A stretch of 64,000 bases of DNA from Onthophagus taurus. Its lineage: Eukaryota > Arthropoda > Insecta > Coleoptera > Scarabaeidae. The notes under the pieces were generated by a model. The model ran no database searches. It was not told the DNA's origin and worked only from the letters and a program-made list of their open reading frames with translations. Shown piece by piece: positions 57,970-64,000 of the stretch; position 1 is the first letter of the stretch; the number at the start of each line of letters is the position of its first letter. The stretch covers positions 24,619,001-24,683,000 of the forward strand of contig NC_091972.1 in NCBI RefSeq assembly GCF_036711975.1, read 5' to 3'. The translations under genes and the position numbers were made by a program.

Positions 57970-58385
57970 AATGGGCACGTTCAGCCGGTGTCAACTGTTA
58001 AGTTGCTATATTAGCAGTCGCGGCTGAACGATATGCTAAGTCAGCGCTGTTACACAGCAGTTTAGTAAATATCTCAGCGTAAGTAATCTGCGCTTAGTTT
58101 CTCAGCGGTTGTGAAATTCTAGGTTAGGATTAATATTTTTTGTTAATTTTGAAAACTGGCAGAACTGTATAAAATGAAATAAGCCTTAAAATCAACATCA
58201 TCATCCATTATCTCTTGTAATAACACAAAATTTTCAAAAATATTATTGTTGGCCATAGTTTTAGGTTATGCTGAACTGCTAATTCTCAATTGCTTGTTCA
58301 GCCGATTTCGTTCCGCTGTATTAAAGCTCATACAACTAGCTGACTGATTTAATTCAACTGTTGACACCTGCTGAACGTACCCAAT
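57970..58385. mobile_element. MITE with GGGYACGTTCAGC ends
   Basis: GGGCACGTTCAGCCGGTGTC at 57973 is mirrored by GACACCTGCTGAACGTACCC ending at 58382. AAT flanks both sides, a possible 3-bp duplication. 410 bp, with more inverted 'cagcg' blocks inside. Could be Harbinger-like by duplication size; not certain. Confidence 0.7.
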
Positions 58386-58556
58386 GTTTTCCATCGTGGC
58401 ATTGTTATCACCATAACAACATTAAGTTTTAAATACATACAATAGTTTTAGAAAGAACAAAAAAAATTGATACATTATGTTCCATCATAGTATGTATGGT
58501 TATCACCATAGCAACATTAACTTTTAAATACATACATTAGTTTTAGATAGAACAAA

Positions 58557-58999
58557 ATGAATTTTTGTTAATTATTCAATAACTATAAGAAATATACCCC
58601 ACAAACTATATATATTTGTTATCAGAAGAAAATAACAAATTATTTTAGGTCATAGCCAACTATGGTTTCCGTTTAAAAAAATAAAGTTATGTCTCAAATC
58701 TCGAAAATAAAAGATGGGAAAAAAATTCTTTCTACGCCACTGAATTCTTTGTAAAAAGTTGCCCATATAATGTTTTATTTATAATACTCCATCTTTGATA
58801 ATAAGTGAGATTCGCGATTGTCGTTTTCGCATAATTTTCAGTTTTTGCCGATAGGCCGAAAACAAAAGACGATAGCTGTTCGGAGTTTTCGGCATTAGCA
58901 TTTTCTCGAAAAACGAGATCATGACATGTAAGCTACTTTTTTTCTATCTCTTTTAGTTTCGGAGATAGCCTATGTGGACATCAAAATTGGGACACCCTG
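58557..58999. repeat. Repeat family E, copy 2
   Basis: Matches 7735-8254 over almost its whole length and lacks the internal 37-bp insertion. It ends 'aaaattgggacaccctgtac'. Just before it (58432-58556) 'ttaaatacatacaatagttt' occurs twice as a direct repeat. Confidence 0.75.
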
Positions 59000-59006
59000 T
59001 ACATAT

Positions 59007-59412
59007 ACATAGAATAATCATGCAAAATAATTTGATATTAAAATAGTATCATTTAAGTGTTTGCCTAACCTATCCTTTGATATGACTCCCTCCGCTGATA
59101 GAATGAGGGTCATTCGGCTTGCGCATCAATGGTATTATTCCACGTGGAAAATAACCATGATGCTCTGATCTCAATGAGAGTTAGTACTTTCATGGAGGCA
59201 TTGTCGTTAGCGAGGCTTACAAACCCTCCAGCATGCCTATGAAGTGAGTATATTTGCATCATGGTTATTTTCCACGTGGAATAATAGGATTGATATGTTG
59301 TATGCGCAAGCCCAATGACTCTCATTCTGTCAGCGAAAGGAGTTGATATCAAAGGATAGGTTCGGCAAACACTTAAATAATACTATTTTAATATTAAATT
59401 TTTTTTTTGAAT
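59007..59412. mobile_element. Family H palindromic MITE, copy 2
   Basis: Almost the same as 56343-56757: 'cattcggcttgcgcatc', the CACGTGG centre pieces and the mirror right arm. A short deletion (about 14 bases) is present in the left arm near 59126. Confidence 0.75.
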
Positions 59413-59529
59413 GTTCTATTTATATGTACATATGGTACACTAGCTCAAAATATAGAAGTGTTCAATATATTTTTCACGAGGAATCATAATAAAAATTCCA
59501 TATGTACGTATAAATAGAACGTTCGTGCA

Positions 59530-60127
59530 AAATAATTTGATATTAAAATAGTATTATTTAAGTGTTTGCCTAACCTACCATTTAGATGACTCCACATATC
59601 TACCGACTGGAAGTCTGGCCCCGAATTAGAAAAAAATGTGTAAAGTATATTGAACACTTCCATATCTGAAGCTGCTAGTTTTCCATATGTATATTTAAAT
59701 AGAATAATCATGCAAAATAATTTGATATTAAAATAGTATTATTTAAGTATTTGCGTTACCTATCTTTTGATATGGGCTCCCCCCGCTGATAGAATGAGAG
59801 TCATTCGACTTACGCATACAACATATCAATCCTGTTATTCCACGTGCAAAATAACCATGATGCTCTGATCTCAATGAGAGTTAGTACTTTTATGGAGGCA
59901 TTGTCGTTAGCGAGGCTTACAAACCCTCCAGCATGCCTATGAAGTGGGTATATTTCCATCATGGTTATGTTCCACGTGGAATAATAGGATTGATATGTTG
60001 TATGCGCAAGCTGAATGATTCTCGTTCTATCAGCGGAAGGAGTCTATATTAAAGGATAGGTTTGGCAAACAGTTAAATAATACTACGTTAATATTAAATT
60101 ATTTTGCACGAATGTTCTATTCATATG
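59530..60127. mobile_element. Family H: flank piece and palindromic copy 3
   Basis: 59530-59640 repeats the non-palindromic piece; 59698-60127 is the third palindromic unit ('atgcctatgaagtgggtata', 'ttccacgtggaataatagga'). The three units are about 90-93% alike by eye. Confidence 0.7.
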
Positions 60128-60755
60128 TACAGATTGGTTCAAATTCGATGTCCGAATAGGCTAACTCGAGAGTTAGAAGAAAAGTAGCTGACATGTCAGA
60201 AATATGAAAGTAGAAAATATCAGAAATAGGTTTTTTTAATTTTCAGTTATAGAACCGTAATTTACAGGAAACTGTAAATTTAATTTCTTCGACGACACTA
60301 AAAGAAAAGTTTATTTTTAGTTTTACTCTAAAACAATAAGAAATACACCTGTCAAACCCTATATTTTTGTAATCAGAAAAAAATAACGAATTTATTAAGC
60401 GAATAATCAGTGGTTGTTTCCAGTTAAAAAAACGAAAATTGTGATATCTCAAAATCTAAAACCGACAAATTTTTTTTGACTACGTCATCAAATTCTCTGT
60501 AAAAAGTGTCCATATAATGTCTTAGTTATAATACTCCACCTATAATAATAACCAAGATAATTACATTCGCGGGTTTTACGATATTTTCAATTTTGGCCTC
60601 TAGGGGAAAAACAAAAGACGATAGCGCTATGAGGTTTTCGGCATTAGCAGTTTCTCGAAAAACGAGATGATGACATGTAAGCTATTCTTTTTCTAACTCT
60701 TATAGTTTCCGAGTTAGCCTATTGGGACATCGAATTTGAACCACTCTGTACATAT
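60128..60755. mobile_element. Foldback family G, full copy
   Basis: 'ggttcaaattcgatgtccga' and 'ataggctaactcgagagtta' at the left are mirrored by 'cgagttagcctattgggaca' and 'tcgaatttgaaccactctgt' at the right. The internal 'gacgatagcgctatgagg' block is shared with 51870-52142. Confidence 0.7.
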
Positions 60756-61340
60756 GGTACACTAGCTCATGATATAGATGTGTTCAATATATTTTCCACA
60801 AGGAATGAGGATTGATATGCGGTATGCACTAATAATAATAATAATAATATTTTATGTACCCTCCGAAATGTGTAATAAAATAAAACAATGGCTTAGATAT
60901 ATTGTAATTTTTATTTTCTCATTGTAAAATGACAAAGAATAAATCTAAAATTCATTTGAATTAATAATATATACGATTGATGTAGCTATACAATATATTA
61001 TATTTTAAATATAATGATTAATGAACAACCTAGAAAAAGTTGATATTTAAAGCAATATTCAACCTCAATTTCACACAAAAGTACATATATTCTAATTTAT
61101 TTGATGCATCAATGATAATTTATAATTAAAGTAAATCATCTACAATAATTACATTTTAAAGCTGCATAAAATACACGCGAAACACTTCAACTCTTTAAAA
61201 TTTACGATTCACGCAAGCGTTTTCGCGACATTTTACGCGACAAAGCCAAACAATATATCATTTCGTCTGCCTTTGATGGAAACGCTCGCCACTCATTGCT
61301 TAGATAGGGAGTCAGCGATATAGGAGATAGTCATCGAGAT
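60756..61340. other. AT-rich spacer
   Basis: Holds an (AAT)n microsatellite at 60831-60850 and long AT-rich sequence. Nothing coding or repeated in the window was seen. Confidence 0.5.
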
Positions 61341-61344
61341 ACAT

Positions 61345-61870
61345 ACAGGGTGTTCATTTCAAAACTTTCCACCTCAATTTCTGTAAATCCGGAACTTTAA
61401 AAAGAAAATCGCTGAAACAGGTAAAGAATAAAACCAAGGGGGACAACTTTTTATGCAAAAATTGACTCACTCACTTCAACCCCCCGCCGCCAGAAACCAA
61501 CCCGTTAAAAATCTTAAATGGAAAGGGGTGTCAAGTGATACCTCATTTTAAAGGTCTTTTAAGGTACTACATGTTAGTATTTATTGTTAGGTTTAATGGT
61601 CGTTGTAAAAACGAACATGGTAATTTAATTTTATAAATTAATAATAAAAGATTACTTATTCTTGCTTTTAAGAAGGTGATTAAAGTTTTTAATATTAATT
61701 AAAGCGGGAAATACAAAACAAAGATTTTCGCAAAAATTTCGAAAACAAATCGATCAATTTAAAAAAAATAAATACTAACATGTAGTACCTTAAAAGACCT
61801 TTAAAATGAGGTATCACTTGACACCCCTTCCATTTAAGATTTTTAAGGGGTTGGTTTCTGGCGGCGCACA
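61345..61870. mobile_element. Foldback element with TACAGGGTGTTCA end
   Basis: 'ggggtgtcaagtgatacctc' near 61527 is mirrored by 'gaggtatcacttgacacccc' near 61808. Arms are 61483-61587 and 61766-61868, about 100 bp. The left terminus extends to CATACAGGGTGTTCATTTC at 61343. A matching right terminus was not found, so the copy is probably 3'-truncated. Confidence 0.65.
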
Positions 61871-62189
61871 GTGGTCTAAATTCGAAAAAACCCGAACAAA
61901 AATATTTTAACGCAGTTTGGGTTGAGATAATTTTTTGAAACTTGGTATATGGCTATAGGACTATATGCTAAAGACTTTGTGAACTTTTGGATCAAATATG
62001 GCAACAGGAAGTACTAATTTACTTGAGGTCACATTCTACTTTTTCATATAATTTAGGTCCTTAGAATTGGACAAATACAAAATTTTATACAACGCTATTA
62101 AATCATGAAGGATAGCTAAATACAAAATTGTTTAAACTAAATTGGTTATATAGTTTACTTCGATGTAAGGTTTCTATAAATAAATCTTT

Positions 62190-62715
62190 AACTACAGAGT
62201 GTCTCACGTAATTGGTTCGTTAGAACTTTTTCAGGTTCCACTATTCGTACAATTTTGAAATTTTGGTAGCATGGGTTGTTCATTCGGAACTTTCAATCTA
62301 AAATACTTTCAAGATGGCTGCCACTTCCGGTCTACCGGAAGTAGACCATAACTTCGTTATTTTAAATAGAATGCTATAGTTTTTATTACACCATTTAATT
62401 GTACGTAAAAAAATAGGTTGACTTTGATAAAAGTTATTGGTACCTAGCGTTTTTCGTTTTCGAGTTATTTTGGTTCTAAACTTTTTTTGGTAAATTTCAC
62501 CATGTTCTTTAAAACTCCATATCTCAGCCAACGTTCATTCAAAAAAGGTCTAAATTGGTACGATTATTCTTCAGATGCTGTCAAATAGATTGTCATTTGT
62601 TGTATCGGAGTATCTTATACAGGTTGGTCAAAAATTGAATTATTGTTTCTCCATTTTCACTGGCGAGAAAGTAGAAAATTTTAAATGGAACGGAAAGGGA
62701 ATTTAATTCTCTATA
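62190..62715. repeat. Foldback family B, copy 4
   Basis: 'gtctcacgtaattggttcgt' at 62201 and 'cacttccggtctaccggaag' match the copy at 39945. The right half ends near 62700 with 'ggaatttaattctctataaa', as at 40338, but without the closing inverted arm. Confidence 0.7.
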
Positions 62716-62717
62716 AA

Positions 62718-63330
62718 TTATCTACGTTGCTTAACAATATGTGTTTCTTCTTGTTCTGTTTCAGACCATTCTTCGTCATCTTCATCTTCGTTGCATCCTG
62801 CCTCATATAGCTCTTGTTCTGATTCTTGTTCTTCGTCATATTCATCTTCTTCTTTGCGATCTTTTTCTTCTTCCTGGTCTTCTAAATTGTCTATTATAAA
62901 TAATCTTTTAGTCTCCATACTCATTTTTTTATGTTTTCTAGAAATGTGCTGTTGAAAATTACTTATAAATGGATGTGAACTGAGTAGCAGTCTTTTAAAT
63001 AGATCTTCATTCGTATCCAGTCTACTACATTTCCTTGTGTGGCTCTCTCTAAATTTTCGGATTTTTTTGTTATTAGCTTCTTGCGCTTCTTCCGACAACT
63101 CTCCAATAGATAGTAGAGTTTCTTTAATGACTGCAGATCCATGTATCAAAATTTTATGAACGCTGGTTGGCATATAGTACTAACCATAAAATGGACGTAC
63201 TTTTCGGCAGTTTTGAAACAATATTTATTAAATTCATTGCAATTAATATTGTACCCACTGTTTATTGCAGCCAAAACAACGCCAAATCGCTGTATTAGTT
63301 CCTCGTCAATTCCTTAAATGAAGTATAAAG
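62718..63330 (-). pseudogene. Transposon-associated protein, C-terminal part, unknown family
   Basis: On the - strand a frame from about 63330 (DEELIQRFGVVLAAINSG) leads into an open 151-residue piece, 63173-62718. This has MPTSVHKILIHGSAVIKETL, GELSEEAQEANNKKIRKFRE and SHTRKCSRLDTNEDLFKRLL, then a strongly acidic tail (DEYDEEQESEQE). The VHKILIHG/SEEAQEANNK blocks recur in many uncharacterised insect proteins that I believe are transposon-encoded. I cannot name the superfamily. One frame change separates the two pieces. The stop at 62718 is right next to family B. Confidence 0.5.
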
Positions 63331-64000
63331 TGATTAGTACATGCGTGCTTACCATAAAATTGTCATACCAATAATCTCTGATGATAATTTAGTAAAAGTA
63401 CGTATGAACCAGACACCTTCCAAGTTCTAATTTCTAATCTGTATGAAATGTGAAGCAAACACACAAAAAACCGAATGTATGCAAGGAGAATAGACAAACC
63501 AAACTTAAAACCTTCTAGCTCTACCGTTCATCTGTGAAATTTTTGCTCTGCATAAATAACATTCCATTCCAGATGATTCCATCAAATTCCCATCAAAGAA
63601 TTACAGACCTACAACATGTATTAATAATTCAAATAAAGTTTTAAGAAAACGAAGACTTTATACCTTGCCATCCACCATCGTGAAATAAAGAGAAAAGTTA
63701 ACACTTACACATTTTGAGGTATATGGCTGAAGGGAACTTATTTGGTTTGAAATATATATTTTTCTTCGGTGCTTATAAGAGCGGCTTTTCATGCACCCAT
63801 TGTAATCTAATCGGTCTACAAAACCGTATAGATGATGGTGTGGGGTTTTTCCACAATACAATATTATTATCATTGTCTTCCAATCGTAATGAGACTAGGA
63901 AGACATAAATAGCGAATCATCTTTTCCCTCTGCATTTGTGATGAACTTTTGTTTATAAGTCGAATGACATCCGCTACCATCAAACCCCCACTTACAATGT
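63331..64000. other. Unassigned right edge
   Basis: No recognisable coding or repeat content. Short frames on both strands overlap each other and show no family motifs. Confidence 0.4.

Noticed and set aside
1-64000. CRISPR arrays, bacterial operons or Shine-Dalgarno sites
   Set aside because: The genes are intron-bearing animal genes; no spaced identical repeats with unique spacers were seen.

Overview
The window looks like nuclear DNA of an insect, most likely a beetle. The base composition is AT-rich and introns are often 45 to 65 bp with GT/AG ends. Conserved metazoan proteins can be assembled from exons, and about two thirds of the sequence is transposable-element debris typical of insects (piggyBac, Tc1/mariner, pogo/Tigger, hAT, Harbinger, Crypton, Penelope, LINE, LTR, and long inverted-repeat 'foldback' elements). 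The order Coleoptera is an inference, not proven here.

Host genes, left to right. (1) A juvenile-hormone-acid-methyltransferase-like pair: a damaged 3' end at 1-360 and an intact three-exon copy at 2936-3891. (2) A tandem array of three carboxylesterases on the + strand: A 9269-11160, B 11455-19956, C 28239-30549. All share the same exon plan and each has a complete Ser/Glu/His triad; B has a second intron swollen to 6.6 kb by transposons. (3) TMEM209 on the - strand, 46903 to 36768, seven exons, 564 residues, with an 8.1-kb intron full of nested elements. (4) The mitoribosomal protein mS37 (CHCHD1) on the - strand, 47714-47334, single exon.

Repeat landscape. 0-9 kb has degenerate repeats, a hAT remnant and short foldbacks. 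11.8-18.4 kb (esterase B intron) holds a TTAA-flanked piggyBac, a LINE tail and a young foldback. 20-27.5 kb is a nested foldback, two IS630/Tc1-like transposase wrecks in inverted orientation and a Crypton tyrosine recombinase remnant. 30.7-36 kb is a Tc1 remnant carrying a hAT MITE with a perfect 8-bp duplication, a nearly complete GIY-YIG Penelope-like retroelement interrupted by a 220-bp insert with a 14-bp duplication, and a Tigger remnant. 37.8-45.9 kb (TMEM209 intron) is a nest of foldbacks around a mariner-like element. 48-49.3 kb is an LTR with a primer-binding site and an internal minisatellite. 49.3-64 kb is a dense field of foldbacks and MITEs.

The most interesting unexplained signal is recurrent hammerhead-ribozyme-like cores (CTGANGA, a small stem, then GAAAC-GTC or a close variant). 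They sit in Penelope pieces and, as inverted pairs, in the centres of two otherwise unrelated foldback families. A second signal is a shared terminal motif, roughly TACAGGGTG, on many foldback families whose interiors do not resemble each other. If the family assignments hold, the esterases hydrolyse carboxylic esters and the methyltransferase acts on small carboxylic acids such as juvenile hormone precursors, so the two clusters have related chemistry; a functional link is only a hypothesis.
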